Source: an uncultured Serinicoccus sp. (GTDB lineage: Bacteria; Actinomycetota; Actinomycetes; Actinomycetales; Dermatophilaceae). From it: a DNA stretch of 64,000 nucleotides. The first letter of the stretch is position 1, and each line of letters opens with the position of its first letter. The stretch is from assembly GCF_947487915.1 (NCBI RefSeq), contig NZ_CANKYH010000004.1, forward strand, positions 303,651-367,650, written 5' to 3'. Below the pieces are notes generated by a model. The model ran no database searches. It was not told the origin of the DNA and saw only the letters and a list, made by a program, of their open reading frames with translations. Shown here in pieces: positions 8,670 to 17,222 of this stretch. Made by a program: the position numbers and the translations under genes.

Positions 8670-9443
8670 TCAGTGGGTGAGAAGCTTGCCGAGGAAGTCC
8701 TTGGCACGGTCGGACTGCGGGTTGGTGAAGAACTCCTCGGGGGTGTTCTCCTCGACGATGGCCCCGTCGGACATGAAGACCACGCGGTCGGCGGCCTTGC
8801 GGGCGAAGCCCATCTCGTGGGTGACGACGATCATCGTCATGCCGCTCTTGGCCAGGCTGGTCATGACGTCGAGGACCTCGTTGATCATCTCCGGGTCGAG
8901 CGCGGAGGTGGGCTCGTCGAAGAGCATCACGGTCGGGTCCATCGCCAGCGACCGCGCGATGGCGACGCGCTGCTGCTGGCCGCCGGAGAGCTGGGCGGGG
9001 TACTTCTCCGCCTGGTGCTCGACACCGACCCGCGTGAGCAGCTCCATCGCGCGTTGCTTGGCCTCGGCGGCCTTCTTCCTGCGCACCTTGATCGGGCCCA
9101 GGGTGACGTTCTCGAGGATCGTCTTGTGGCTGAAGAGGTTGAAGCTCTGGAAGACCATGCCGACGTCGGCGCGCAGCGTGGCCAGCGCCTTGCCCTCGCT
9201 GGGCAGCTCGTCGCCGTGGATGGTGATGGTGCCGGACTCGTAGGACTCCAGCCGGTTGATGGTGCGGCAGAGCGTGGACTTGCCGGAGCCGGAGGGCCCG
9301 ATGACGACGACCACCTCGCCCTCGTGCACGGTGAGGTTGATGTCCTTGAGGACGTGCAGGTCGCCGAAGTGCTTGTTGACGTCCTCGAGCACGACGAGCG
9401 GCGCGCCCAGGCCGGTGCCGGGCGACTCACGGGAGTCGGTCAT
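8670..9443 (-). CDS. gluA: Glutamate ABC transporter ATP-binding protein GluA
   Basis: 257 residues from ATG 9443. Walker [11 protein letters not shown]-loop FQSFNLFSH, signature [16 protein letters not shown], Walker [13 protein letters not shown] and the switch His in VTHEMGFA are all present, so the ATPase is complete. It powers import through GluC/GluD. ATG 9443 is chosen because a -10 box (TAGGGT) lies seven bases upstream, consistent with a leaderless message; a longer frame to 9500 would overlap that promoter. It is the first gene of the operon gluA-gluB-gluC-gluD. Confidence 0.92.
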   Translation of the reverse strand: MTDSRESPGTGLGAPLVVLEDVNKHFGDLHVLKDINLTVHEGEVVVVIGPSGSGKSTLCRTINRLESYESGTITIHGDELPSEGKALATLRADVGMVFQSFNLFSHKTILENVTLGPIKVRRKKAAEAKQRAMELLTRVGVEHQAEKYPAQLSGGQQQRVAIARSLAMDPTVMLFDEPTSALDPEMINEVLDVMTSLAKSGMTMIVVTHEMGFARKAADRVVFMSDGAIVEENTPEEFFTNPQSDRAKDFLGKLLTH

Positions 9444-9450
9444 GTCGCGC

Positions 9451-9456
9451 ACCCTA
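9451..9456 (-). promoter_or_regulatory. -10 box of gluA (leaderless)
   Basis: TAGGGT on the minus strand, seven bases before ATG 9443; no Shine-Dalgarno sequence. Confidence 0.6.
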
Positions 9457-9569
9457 GACGGGTATGGCGTCGCCGGGCAGCAAGTTCGCGCTGTTGTCAC
9501 CGCATTGTGACCTTCGGCGGGGCGCGGCGACCGGGCGACCGAGGCGGGCCGACGAGCGGAGCGGGGGAG

Positions 9570-9643
9570 TGGGCCAGGCGGGGCTTGAACCCGCGACCGA
9601 CGGATTATGAGTCCGCTGCTCTGACCGGCTGAGCTACTGGCCC
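9570..9643 (-). tRNA. tRNA-Met (anticodon CAT), elongator type
   Basis: The minus strand folds into a full cloverleaf: acceptor GGGCCAG/CTGGCCC, D arm GCTC...GAGC, anticodon stem GCGGA/TCCGT with loop CTCATAA (anticodon CAT), T loop TTCAAGC, discriminator A. There is no encoded CCA. It lacks the initiator hallmark of three G-C pairs in the anticodon stem, so it is elongator Met. A lysidine-modified Ile2 tRNA also has CAT and cannot be fully excluded by eye. Confidence 0.9.
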
Positions 9644-9716
9644 TCGAGCGCCGAGTCTAGTGAGCGGGCGGAGGGCTCCGGACGCCGGGCCGCAGCTCCT
9701 CAGCCGCGGGCGGCGC

Positions 9717-10136
9717 TCACTGGCGCAGGTAGGACTCCAGGTGGTCGCGCTCGGCCTCGAGGGCGTCCAGCCGGGCCTTGACGACGTCGCCGATGGAGAT
9801 GATCCCCAGCAGCCGGCCGTCCTCCACGACGGGGAGGTGGCGGAACCGGCCCTGCGTCATCGTGGTCGCCAGGTGGGTCAGGTCATCACCCATGGTGCAG
9901 GTCTGCACCGAGGTGGTCATGAGGTCGCTCAGCGCCGCCCCGCTCCCGGCGCCTCCGCGCAGGTGGTGCACGACGTCGCGCTCCGAGACGATGCCGGCCA
10001 CCGCCTCGCCGTCCAGCACCACGACGGCGCCGATCTTCTGGTCGTCGAGTACCTCCAGCAGCTCGGCGAGCGTGGCCGTGGCGGGCAGGGTGGCGACCGT
10101 GCTGCCCTTCTTCTTGATGAGGTCGGCGACGCGCAT
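9717..10136 (-). CDS. CBS-domain protein
   Basis: 139 residues forming a Bateman pair of two CBS motifs: the first about residues 8-60 (ending AGIVSERDVVHHL), the second about 72-125 (HLPVVEDGRLLGIISIGDVV). Such stand-alone pairs usually bind adenine nucleotides or NAD and act as cytosolic energy sensors; no partner is visible here. The C-terminus is a short charged helix. The message looks leaderless, with a TAGTTT box six bases before the ATG. It stands alone between tRNA-Met and the divergent DUF3145 gene. Confidence 0.88.
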   Translation of the reverse strand: MRVADLIKKKGSTVATLPATATLAELLEVLDDQKIGAVVVLDGEAVAGIVSERDVVHHLRGGAGSGAALSDLMTTSVQTCTMGDDLTHLATTMTQGRFRHLPVVEDGRLLGIISIGDVVKARLDALEAERDHLESYLRQ

Positions 10137-10142
10137 GGCGCG

Positions 10143-10148
10143 AAACTA
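10143..10148 (-). promoter_or_regulatory. -10 box of the CBS-domain gene (leaderless)
   Basis: TAGTTT on the minus strand, six bases before ATG 10136; no Shine-Dalgarno sequence. Confidence 0.5.
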
Positions 10149-10248
10149 GCAGACCGCCTGACGTCGCGTCACGCATCGGCGCCGGCGGTCCGGCGGATGC
10201 GACGGTGACCGCTGGGGCTGGTGGGATGCAGAAAGTTCACCGTGGCAC

Positions 10249-10277
10249 TTGCTCCCTGCGGGACGAGAGAGCACAAT
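10249..10277 (+). promoter_or_regulatory. Promoter of the DUF3145 gene
   Basis: TTGCTC (10249-10254) and CACAAT (10272-10277) with a 17-base spacer. The start codon is 83 bases downstream, so this transcript has a leader. The leader contains a small hairpin CGCGG-CATA-CCGCG at 10289-10302 that includes the recurrent octamer. Confidence 0.5.
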
Positions 10278-10360
10278 GAGACCCAGCACGCGGCATACCG
10301 CGGTCGCCTGGCAGGTCGAGGTCGTTGGGGAAGACGTCCCTCACCACACAGGAGGCCAGG

Positions 10361-10876
10361 ATGTCCGTCGTCATGCCACGAGTCATGACTCGCGGGGTGG
10401 TGTTCATTCACTCCACCCCGACTGCGCTGTGCCCGCACATCGCCTGGGCGCTCGAGGGCGTCCTCGACACCCGGGTCGCGCTGGACTGGGTCGGCCAGCC
10501 GGCCGAGCCCGGGACCATGCGCACCGAGTTCGCCTGGACCGGCGAGGCCGGCACGGGTGCCACGATCGCCAGCGCGATGCGCGGCTGGGACGGCCTGCGG
10601 TACGAGGTCGTCGAGGAAGCCAGCCGCGGGAGCGACGGCGTGCGGTGGACCCACACGCCCGGTCTCGGGATCCACACCGCCCGGCTGTCGGCCAACGGCG
10701 ACGTCGTCGTCAACGAGGACCGGCTGCGGCAGATCATGGAGTCCGCGGCCGGCTCGGCAGCCACGCTGACCGTCGAGCTGGACCGCGCGCTCGGTGCGGC
10801 CTGGGACGCCGAGCTGGAGGTCTACCGCCACGCCGGGGAGGGCGCTCCGGCGACCTGGCTGCACAAGGTCGGCTGA
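10361..10876 (+). CDS. DUF3145 family protein
   Basis: 171 residues from ATG 10361, preceded by AGGAGG eight bases upstream, which decides against the in-frame start at 10325. The sequence begins MSVVMPRVMTRGVVFIHSTP and contains the ALCPHIAWALEGVL segment that I associate with the actinobacterial DUF3145 family. It has no signal peptide or membrane helix, so it is probably cytosolic. No function is established that I know of. It is monocistronic, convergent with a glycosyltransferase gene. Confidence 0.8.
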   Translation: MSVVMPRVMTRGVVFIHSTPTALCPHIAWALEGVLDTRVALDWVGQPAEPGTMRTEFAWTGEAGTGATIASAMRGWDGLRYEVVEEASRGSDGVRWTHTPGLGIHTARLSANGDVVVNEDRLRQIMESAAGSAATLTVELDRALGAAWDAELEVYRHAGEGAPATWLHKVG

Positions 10877-10919
10877 CACGACGCGGACCGCCGGTCACCT
10901 GTGAGGCCGGCGGCTCGCC

Positions 10920-12035
10920 TCATCGTGTCGTGGCCTGCGCGGCGACCCGCTCGTGCACGTCGAGCATGCGCCGCGCGCTCACCGGCCAGCTGAACCCCTC
11001 CGCTGCCGCCCGTGCCCGCGCGCGGGCGGAGCGGCGACCGAGCAGTTCCTCGATGCCGTCGGCGAAGGCCGTGGGGGTCGAGGGGGCCACCACACCGCCG
11101 TCCCCGACGACCTCCTGCAGGGCTCCCTCGTCGCAGCAGACGACGGGGATGCCGCAGGCCAGCAGCTCGAGGGCCGCCAGCCCGAAGGTCTCCAGCGGTC
11201 CGGGGGAGATCGCGACGTCCGCGCGCCCGAGCTCGACCGCGAGCTCGCGGCGGTCGGTGACGTAGGAGTGGAAGGTGACCGGGAGGTTCTGGGCCCGGCG
11301 CACGAGGTCCTCCAGCATCGGACCCGCCCCGAACACGGTGAGCTCGACGTCGTGCCCGCGGCGGACGAGCTCGCGCACGGTCTCGATCGACAGCGCCGGG
11401 TTCTTCTCCGGCGACAGGCGGCTGCAGTGCGCGATCCGCAGGGGCCCGTCCGTACCGGGCGCCGGCCCGTCGGCGAGGTCCCGGGTCGGCACGAAGGTCT
11501 CCAGGTCCACCCCGAGCGGCACGACGTCGGCGGCCAGGCCGTTGCGGTGGAACTCCTGCGCCGCGAACGCGCTGGGGCAGACGATCGCGTCGTAGTCCGC
11601 CGCACTGAGCCGGTTGATGCCGTCGGCCGCCCAGTGCGCCGGACGCTCGGGGAGCGGCGTGCGCCGGACCAGGATCCCGGTCATGTTCTCGTGGCTGATC
11701 ATCACCGACCCGATGCCGCGACGGCGCGCCCAGCGACCCATCCACCGGGTCGTCGACCGGTCGGACACCTCGATGACGTCGGGCGCGATCGCGTCCATGA
11801 GCCGGGACAGCCCAACCCTGCTCCACATGAGGGAGTAGCCGGTGCCCGGCACGGGGGTCGCGGGCACGCGGTAGACCAGCCCCTGGCTCTCCTCGGTGAT
11901 CTCCGGCCCGGGCCCCGGGACGATGAGCGAGGCCCGGTGACCGGCCTCCTGGTAGAGCTCGCCCCAGTGCCGCAGCGCGGTCTTGATACCGCCGGACGTC
12001 GGGCTCACGAAGTTGGCGACGCGCAGGATGTGCAT
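10920..12035 (-). CDS. GT4-family glycosyltransferase (GDP-mannose type likely)
   Basis: 371 residues with a GT-B fold. The N-terminal acceptor domain begins MHILRVANFVSPTSGGIKTA; the C-terminal nucleotide-sugar domain has SRLSPEKNPALSIE and the E-x7-E motif ETFGLAALE. This pattern fits GT4 mannosyltransferases of actinobacterial envelope glycolipids (MgtA/PimC-like), but donor and acceptor are inferred. It has no membrane helix, so it is cytosolic or peripheral. A TAGGCT -10 box ends nine bases before ATG 12035. It stands alone between the DUF3145 gene and fabF. Confidence 0.82.
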   Translation of the reverse strand: MHILRVANFVSPTSGGIKTALRHWGELYQEAGHRASLIVPGPGPEITEESQGLVYRVPATPVPGTGYSLMWSRVGLSRLMDAIAPDVIEVSDRSTTRWMGRWARRRGIGSVMISHENMTGILVRRTPLPERPAHWAADGINRLSAADYDAIVCPSAFAAQEFHRNGLAADVVPLGVDLETFVPTRDLADGPAPGTDGPLRIAHCSRLSPEKNPALSIETVRELVRRGHDVELTVFGAGPMLEDLVRRAQNLPVTFHSYVTDRRELAVELGRADVAISPGPLETFGLAALELLACGIPVVCCDEGALQEVVGDGGVVAPSTPTAFADGIEELLGRRSARARARAAAEGFSWPVSARRMLDVHERVAAQATTR

Positions 12036-12044
12036 GAGGGGGCG

Positions 12045-12050
12045 AGCCTA
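12045..12050 (-). promoter_or_regulatory. -10 box of the GT4 gene (near-leaderless)
   Basis: TAGGCT on the minus strand, nine bases before ATG 12035, with no recognisable Shine-Dalgarno sequence between. Confidence 0.45.
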
Positions 12051-12172
12051 CCCGCCGGCGCTCGACCGCTGTGCGGCGCGGCGACCGCACTCGTGCCCAG
12101 TTGGTGTTCGAGTGCGCTGACGCATCACGACGCCGGGACAGCTGCTGCGTACGAGTCGAGCTCGCCCGCGGC

Positions 12173-13432
12173 TCAGGAGGCCGAGGTGAAGGTCAGCGCG
12201 ACGTTGACACCGCCGAAGCCGAAGGCGTTGTTGACCGCGGCCAGCTGACCCTCGGGCAGCGCGCGCGCCGACCCGGTGACGACGTCGAGATCGATCTCCG
12301 GATCCTGCTGGTCCAGGTTGAGGGTCGGGGGCACCTGCCGGTGGTAGAGCGCGAGCACGGTGAGCAGCGCCTCGAGCGCGCCGGCGGCTCCGAGCAGGTG
12401 ACCGGTCATCGACTTGGTCGCGGTCACGGCGATGTTGCCGGTATGCCCGCCGAAGGCCCGGTGGATCGCCCGGGTCTCGGCGACGTCCCCGACCGGGGTG
12501 GAGGTCGCGTGGGCGTTGATGTGGGCGATGTCGGTGGTGGCCAGGCCGGCGTCGGAGATGGCCTCCTCCATGGCCCGGGCGGCCCCGGCGCCCTCGGGCT
12601 CACCGGCGGTGATGTGGTAGGCGTCGGAGGACATGCCGAGCCCGTCCAGGTAGGCATAGATCCGCGCGCCGCGGGCCCGGGCGTGCTCCTCGGACTCCAG
12701 GACCATGACGCCGGCGCCCTCACCCATGACGAAGCCGTCGCGGTCGACGTCGTAGGGCCGCGAGGCGGCCTGGGGGTCGTCGTTGCGGCCGGACAGGGCG
12801 GTCATCGCCGCGAAGGCCGCGATGCACACCGGGTGGATGGCCGCCTCGGTGCCGCCCGCGACCACGACGTCGGCGCGGCCGGCCCGGATCATGGTGAGGG
12901 CCTGGCCCATCCCCTCGGCGCCGGAGGCGCAGGCGCTGACCGGGCAGTGCGCCCCCGCCCGCGCACCCAGGTCGAGCGAGACGGCCGCGGCCGGTCCGTT
13001 GGGCATGAGCATGGGCACGGTCAGGGGGAAGACGCGCCGCGGCCCCTTCTCCTTGAGGGTGTCCCACTGGCTCAGCAGCGTGTGCACCCCGCCGATGCCG
13101 GAGCCGATGGCGACGCCGAGCCGCTCGGGCTCGACCTCCGGCGCGCCGGCGTCGGCCCACGCCTCGCGGGCCGCGATCAGGGCGTACTGACCCGAGGGGT
13201 CGTTGCGGCGCACCTCGACCTTCTTGAGCACCTCGAGCGGGTCGGTGTGGATCGGCGCCGCGAAGGTCACCGGCAGCTCGTGCTCGGCGACCCAGTCCTG
13301 CTCCAGGGTCCGGACACCGCTGCGGCCGGCCACGATCGCCTCCCACGTCTGCGGCGCCGTCCCCCCGACGGGCGTGGTGGCGCCGAGGCCGGTCACGACG
13401 ACGCGGCGCGAGGTCTGGGTGGTGTCGGTCAT
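12173..13432 (-). CDS. fabF: 3-oxoacyl-ACP synthase II
   Basis: 419 residues. It condenses malonyl-ACP with acyl-ACP to elongate fatty acids in the cytosol. The nucleophile is Cys168 (SACASGAEG); the catalytic histidines are His308 (NAHATSTP) and His345, with Lys340 (TKSMTGH). Length is standard for KAS II. AGGAGG precedes ATG 13432. It is the last gene of the minus-strand cluster fasR-fabD-fabH-acpP-fabF. Mycobacterial kasA occupies the equivalent place, but here the chain length is presumably that of ordinary branched fatty acids (inference from the presence of FabH). Confidence 0.95.
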   Translation of the reverse strand: MTDTTQTSRRVVVTGLGATTPVGGTAPQTWEAIVAGRSGVRTLEQDWVAEHELPVTFAAPIHTDPLEVLKKVEVRRNDPSGQYALIAAREAWADAGAPEVEPERLGVAIGSGIGGVHTLLSQWDTLKEKGPRRVFPLTVPMLMPNGPAAAVSLDLGARAGAHCPVSACASGAEGMGQALTMIRAGRADVVVAGGTEAAIHPVCIAAFAAMTALSGRNDDPQAASRPYDVDRDGFVMGEGAGVMVLESEEHARARGARIYAYLDGLGMSSDAYHITAGEPEGAGAARAMEEAISDAGLATTDIAHINAHATSTPVGDVAETRAIHRAFGGHTGNIAVTATKSMTGHLLGAAGALEALLTVLALYHRQVPPTLNLDQQDPEIDLDVVTGSARALPEGQLAAVNNAFGFGGVNVALTFTSAS

Positions 13433-13558
13433 GGGTGGCGGCCTCCTGGGGACGAGGGGACGGGACGTGCGTGGTCAGGTCGACGACATCAGGGTATGCC
13501 GTCGGGCTGGGCCCGGCCCGGTGCGGCGCGGTCCGCGCGGCACCGGGCCGGTGCGGGG

Positions 13559-13807
13559 TCAGCCCTGGTGGGTGGCGATGTAGGACACCGCGTCCTTGAC
13601 GTGGGTGAGGTTCTTGACCTCGTCGTCGGGGATGCGGACGCCGAACTTGTCCTCGGCGTTGACGACGATCGTCATCATCGACAGGGAGTCGATGTCGAGG
13701 TCCTCGGTGAAGGACTTGTCCATCTGGACCTCCTCCGCCTCCAGCCCGGTCTCCTCGTTGACGATCTCGGCCAGACCCGCGAGGATCTCCTGCTCGCTCA
13801 GTGCCAT
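13559..13807 (-). CDS. acpP: Acyl carrier protein
   Basis: 82 residues, strongly acidic. The phosphopantetheine attachment site is Ser41 in DLDIDSLSMM. It carries growing acyl chains for FabD, FabH and FabF, whose genes surround it. AGGAGAGAA precedes ATG 13807. Length and charge are normal for actinobacterial AcpM/AcpP. Confidence 0.95.
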   Translation of the reverse strand: MALSEQEILAGLAEIVNEETGLEAEEVQMDKSFTEDLDIDSLSMMTIVVNAEDKFGVRIPDDEVKNLTHVKDAVSYIATHQG

Positions 13808-13891
13808 GGTGCGTTCTCTCCTAGCGTGGACAACAGTTGCCGACCCGGGATCCTGCTCACCCGCCGGGTCACGGGAGTCTTCGTGCGGCGC

Positions 13892-14923
13892 TCAGGGCAT
13901 CTCGACGACCTGGGCGGCGTAGACCAGCCCGGCGCCGAAACCGATCTGCAGGGCCAGGCCGCCGTGCGGCGCCTCCCCCTCCTCGAGCATGCGGCTCATC
14001 GCCAGCGGGATGGAGGCCGCCGAGGTGTTGCCGGTCTCGGCGATGTCGCGCGCGACCGGGACGTGCTCGGGCAGCTCCAGGGCCTTGACCATCGCGTCGG
14101 TGATCCGCATGTTGGCCTGGTGGGGCACGAAGGCGTCCAGGTCGGCCGGGGTGATGCCGGCGGCCTCGACGGCCCGGCGCGCGACCGGGGCCATCGAGAA
14201 GACCGCCCAGCGGAAGACGGTCTGGCCCTGCATGGTGAAGGCCGGCCAGTCGACCCCCTCGGTGCGGCCCGGGTCCTCCATGGCGGGGCGCAGGTCGGTC
14301 CAGGACTCTCGCTGGGTGATGGCGTCGGCCCGCTCGCCGAGGCTGCCCCAGATGGTCGGCCCGATGCCGGGCCGGTCGGCGACACCCACGACGGCGGCGC
14401 CCGCGCCGTCGCCGAAGATGAAGGCCGACCCGCGGTCGTGCTTGTCGGTGAAGTCCGAGAGCTTCTCCACCCCGACGACGAGGACGGTGTCGGCGCTGCC
14501 GGCCCGGATCATGTCGTTCGCCTGGGCGATGGCGTAGCAGTAGCCCGCGCACGCGGCCGAGATGTCGAAGGCGGCCGGGTCGGTCATGCCCAGCCGGTCC
14601 GCCAGGACCGGCGCGGCGGCCGGCGTCTGGAAGGGGTGGGTGACGGTGGCCATGATGACGGCGTCGACCTGACCGGTCTCGACGCCGGCACGCTCCATCG
14701 CCTGGCGGGATGCGGCCTCGGCCATGTCGACGACGGTCTCGTCCTCCCGGGCGAAGCGCCGGGTGACGATGCCCGAGCGCTGCCGGATCCACTCGTCGCT
14801 GGAGTCGATGAACTGGATGATCTCCTCGTTGGTCACCACGCGCTCGGGCCGGTAGGCCCCCAGGCCCAGGATCCGGGCGTGACGCAGCGTGGTGGGTGCC
14901 GAGAGGGCGGGTCGCGTGCTCAC
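13892..14923 (-). CDS. fabH: 3-oxoacyl-ACP synthase III
   Basis: 343 residues from GTG 14923, with AGGAGG eight bases upstream. It starts fatty acid synthesis by joining an acyl-CoA primer to malonyl-ACP. The triad is Cys125 (ISAACAGYCY), His268 (VPHQANMR) and Asn299 (ETGNTSAAS). A short N-terminal extension precedes the usual RILGLGAYRP start. It lies between fabD and acpP, as in Streptomyces. In organisms with branched-chain lipids FabH selects branched primers; that is family knowledge. Confidence 0.95.
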   Translation of the reverse strand: MSTRPALSAPTTLRHARILGLGAYRPERVVTNEEIIQFIDSSDEWIRQRSGIVTRRFAREDETVVDMAEAASRQAMERAGVETGQVDAVIMATVTHPFQTPAAAPVLADRLGMTDPAAFDISAACAGYCYAIAQANDMIRAGSADTVLVVGVEKLSDFTDKHDRGSAFIFGDGAGAAVVGVADRPGIGPTIWGSLGERADAITQRESWTDLRPAMEDPGRTEGVDWPAFTMQGQTVFRWAVFSMAPVARRAVEAAGITPADLDAFVPHQANMRITDAMVKALELPEHVPVARDIAETGNTSAASIPLAMSRMLEEGEAPHGGLALQIGFGAGLVYAAQVVEMP

Positions 14924-14970
14924 GGGCGGGCCTCCTGAGATGGGCGGGGACGGTTCACGGGACAGGTGGG

Positions 14971-15900
14971 TCAGGCAGCGCCGTGCTCGCGCACCATGCG
15001 CGCGGCGGCGTCCAGGTCGTCCGGGGTCTTGAGCGCCAGGGTCTCCACGCCCCGCATGCCCCGCTTGGCGAGACCGACGAGGGTGCCGGCCGGGGGGAGC
15101 TCGATCAGCCCGGTCACGCCCATCGAGACGAGGGCCTCCATGGTGAGATCCCACCGCACCGGGCCGGCGACCTGCGCGATGAGCCGGCGCAGGACCTCGC
15201 TGCCGTCGGCCACCACCTGACCGTCGGCGTTGGACAACAGCGGCACCCGCGGGTCCTGCGGCGCGAGCGACTCGGCGTGCCGGGTGAGCCGGTCGACGGC
15301 CGGCTGCATGTGCTGGGTGTGGAAGGCGCCGGCGACCGGCAGCGGGACCACCCGGGCGCGCGTCGGCGGCTCCTGCTCCAGGGCGGCCAGCTGCTCCATG
15401 GTCCCGGCGGCCACGACCTGCCCGGCGCCGTTCATGTTGGCCGGGGTGAGGCCGTGCCGCTCCAGGGACGCGGCGACCTCGGTGGGGTCACCGCCCACGA
15501 CCGCGGACATGCCGGTCGGGGTGAGCGCGGCGGCCTCCGCCATGCCCAGCCCGCGCTCGCGGACGAAGCTCATCGCGTCGTCCGGGGCCAGGACCCCCGC
15601 GATGGCGGCCGCGGTGATCTCCCCGACCGAGTGGCCGGCGGTCGCGGACACGTGCTGCGGCAGCTGGTCGTGGTCCAGCACCAGGGGGAGGGTCGCCAGC
15701 CCGGCGCTGACGATGAGCGGCTGGGCGACGGCGGTGTCCTTGATGGTCTCGGCGTCCGAGGTCGTGCCGTGGGTGACCAGGTCGAGCGAGGCGGCGGCGG
15801 CCAGCGCCTCCAGGCGCTCCCGCACGGCCGGCTGCTCGAGCCAGGGGGTGAGGAAGCCGGGGGTCTGGGAGCCCTGTCCGGGCGCGACGATGACGAGCAC
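14971..15900 (-). CDS. fabD: Malonyl-CoA:ACP transacylase
   Basis: 309 residues from GTG 15900 (VLVIVAPGQGSQTPG), preceded by AGGGGG. It loads malonyl groups onto AcpP. The active-site Ser91 lies in GHSVGE and the catalytic His194 in GAFHT; GQGSQ (residues 8-12) forms the oxyanion region. Longer upstream frames would overlap the regulator gene fasR and are rejected. It is the first enzyme gene after fasR, as in Streptomyces and mycobacteria. Confidence 0.94.
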   Translation of the reverse strand: MLVIVAPGQGSQTPGFLTPWLEQPAVRERLEALAAAASLDLVTHGTTSDAETIKDTAVAQPLIVSAGLATLPLVLDHDQLPQHVSATAGHSVGEITAAAIAGVLAPDDAMSFVRERGLGMAEAAALTPTGMSAVVGGDPTEVAASLERHGLTPANMNGAGQVVAAGTMEQLAALEQEPPTRARVVPLPVAGAFHTQHMQPAVDRLTRHAESLAPQDPRVPLLSNADGQVVADGSEVLRRLIAQVAGPVRWDLTMEALVSMGVTGLIELPPAGTLVGLAKRGMRGVETLALKTPDDLDAAARMVREHGAA

Positions 15901-16027
15901 GCCCCCTACTGTGCCGGTGAGACCCTCCAGGACGCGACTGCGCGACGCACGATAATGCCGGGGGAAGTTTGGAGGAACCCTCCAAAGACCGTGTCCGGCG
16001 GTCGCCGACAGGGGAGGTGCCGCCCGG

Positions 16028-17185
16028 TCAGCGGCTCCCGCGCCACAGCCGGGGGCCGGTGCCCATCCGTCCCAGCGCCAGCGCCACCTGGAGCACCCAC
16101 GCGTCGCGGGCGTCGTGCGGGTCCAGGCCCACGACCTCGCCGACCCGCCGCAGCCGGTAGCGCACCGTGTTGGGGTGCAGGAAGAGCAGCCGGGCGGTCG
16201 CCTCGAGCACCATCCCGTGGTCGAGATAGGCCTGGACCGTGTCCAGCAGCGCGGACGGGTGGTCCCGCAGCGGGGCGTAGACCCGGTCGACCAGCATCCG
16301 GCGCGCGGGCCCCTCGCCCAGCAGCGAGCGCTCCGCCAGCAGCTCGTCGGCGGCCACCGGCCGGGGCGCGTCGCCCCACGCCGGTGCGGCGTCCACCCCG
16401 GAGAGCGCGGCCCGGGCCGACCGCCCGGCCGCGAAGAGGTGGGGCACCCGCGGGCCGACGACCAGCGGGCCCTCGCCGAAGCAGTCGCCCAGCCTCGCGG
16501 CGTCGCCCAGCGGGTCGGTGCTCCCACCGAGCACGCAGACGAGCCGGCGGTCGTGGGCGGCGCCGAGTGCGGAGCGCCCCAGCGTGCGGGCCGCGGTCCG
16601 CAGCGCCTCGACGGCCGTGGCCTGGTCGCCCTCGGGCAGCAGCCCGGCCACCACGGTGACGTCGGTCACCCCCTCCCACCCGAGCTCGGCGGCCCGGGAG
16701 GCCATCGCGTCGTTGGCCTCGCCCCGGACGACGGCGTGGACGACGAGGGTCTCCAGGCGGCTGTCCCAGCCGCCCCGGTGGTCCGCGGACCGGGCGTAGA
16801 CGTCGGCGGCCGCGAAGGCCAGGTCACGGGAGTAGCGCAGCACCGCCTCCCGCAGCGCCTGCGTCTCGGCCTCCTCGACCAGCTCGGGCACCGCCGCCTC
16901 GACCGTGGCGATCGCCGTCCGGGTGAGGTCCAGGGTCTGGCGCAGGGTGATCGTCGCGGCCAGGCTCGGGGGCGCCGCCGCGAAGATCTGACCCGGCGGG
17001 GGTCCGGGGCGCGCGCCGTCGGCATACCAGGTCAGCAGGGCGCCGATGCCTGCCTGCGCGACGAGCCGCACCCAGGCGCGGTCGGCGGCACCCAGCTCCC
17101 GGAACCACGCGTGCTCGGCCTCCATCCGACCGGCGGCGCGGCCGGCCAGGTCGGCGGCGTGGCGGGAGAGGTCGCGGTCGGGCAC
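16028..17185 (-). CDS. fasR: PucR/CdaR-type regulator of fatty acid synthesis (FasR-like)
   Basis: 385 residues from GTG 17185. The C-terminus carries the PucR-type HTH (ATARLLFLHPNTVRYRLRRV), and the middle resembles a degenerate GGDEF-like CdaR domain. Position directly upstream of fabD matches the fabD-operon activator of Streptomyces (PucR family). A TAGGCT box seven bases before GTG 17185 supports this start; an in-frame start at 17287 would sit inside the divergent glycerophosphodiesterase gene. It probably activates the fab cluster, which follows after 127 bases. Confidence 0.85.
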   Translation of the reverse strand: MPDRDLSRHAADLAGRAAGRMEAEHAWFRELGAADRAWVRLVAQAGIGALLTWYADGARPGPPPGQIFAAAPPSLAATITLRQTLDLTRTAIATVEAAVPELVEEAETQALREAVLRYSRDLAFAAADVYARSADHRGGWDSRLETLVVHAVVRGEANDAMASRAAELGWEGVTDVTVVAGLLPEGDQATAVEALRTAARTLGRSALGAAHDRRLVCVLGGSTDPLGDAARLGDCFGEGPLVVGPRVPHLFAAGRSARAALSGVDAAPAWGDAPRPVAADELLAERSLLGEGPARRMLVDRVYAPLRDHPSALLDTVQAYLDHGMVLEATARLLFLHPNTVRYRLRRVGEVVGLDPHDARDAWVLQVALALGRMGTGPRLWRGSR

Positions 17186-17192
17186 CCTCGCG

Positions 17193-17198
17193 AGCCTA
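17193..17198 (-). promoter_or_regulatory. -10 box of fasR (leaderless)
   Basis: TAGGCT on the minus strand, seven bases before GTG 17185. It lies only 12 bases from the divergent -10 box at 17211, so the two promoters overlap. Confidence 0.5.
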
Positions 17199-17210
17199 GT
17201 CGGCGGCTGA

Positions 17211-17216
17211 CAGGAT
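17211..17216 (+). promoter_or_regulatory. -10 box of the glycerophosphodiesterase gene (leaderless)
   Basis: CAGGAT on the plus strand, six bases before ATG 17223. The octamer GGTATGCC (17220-17227) spans the start codon. Confidence 0.45.
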
Positions 17217-17222
17217 CGAGGT

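Noticed and set aside
12071..14938. 955-codon plus-strand frame over fabF, acpP and fabH
   Set aside because: It covers three well-supported minus-strand genes and reads as repetitive Gly/Asp/Val sequence.
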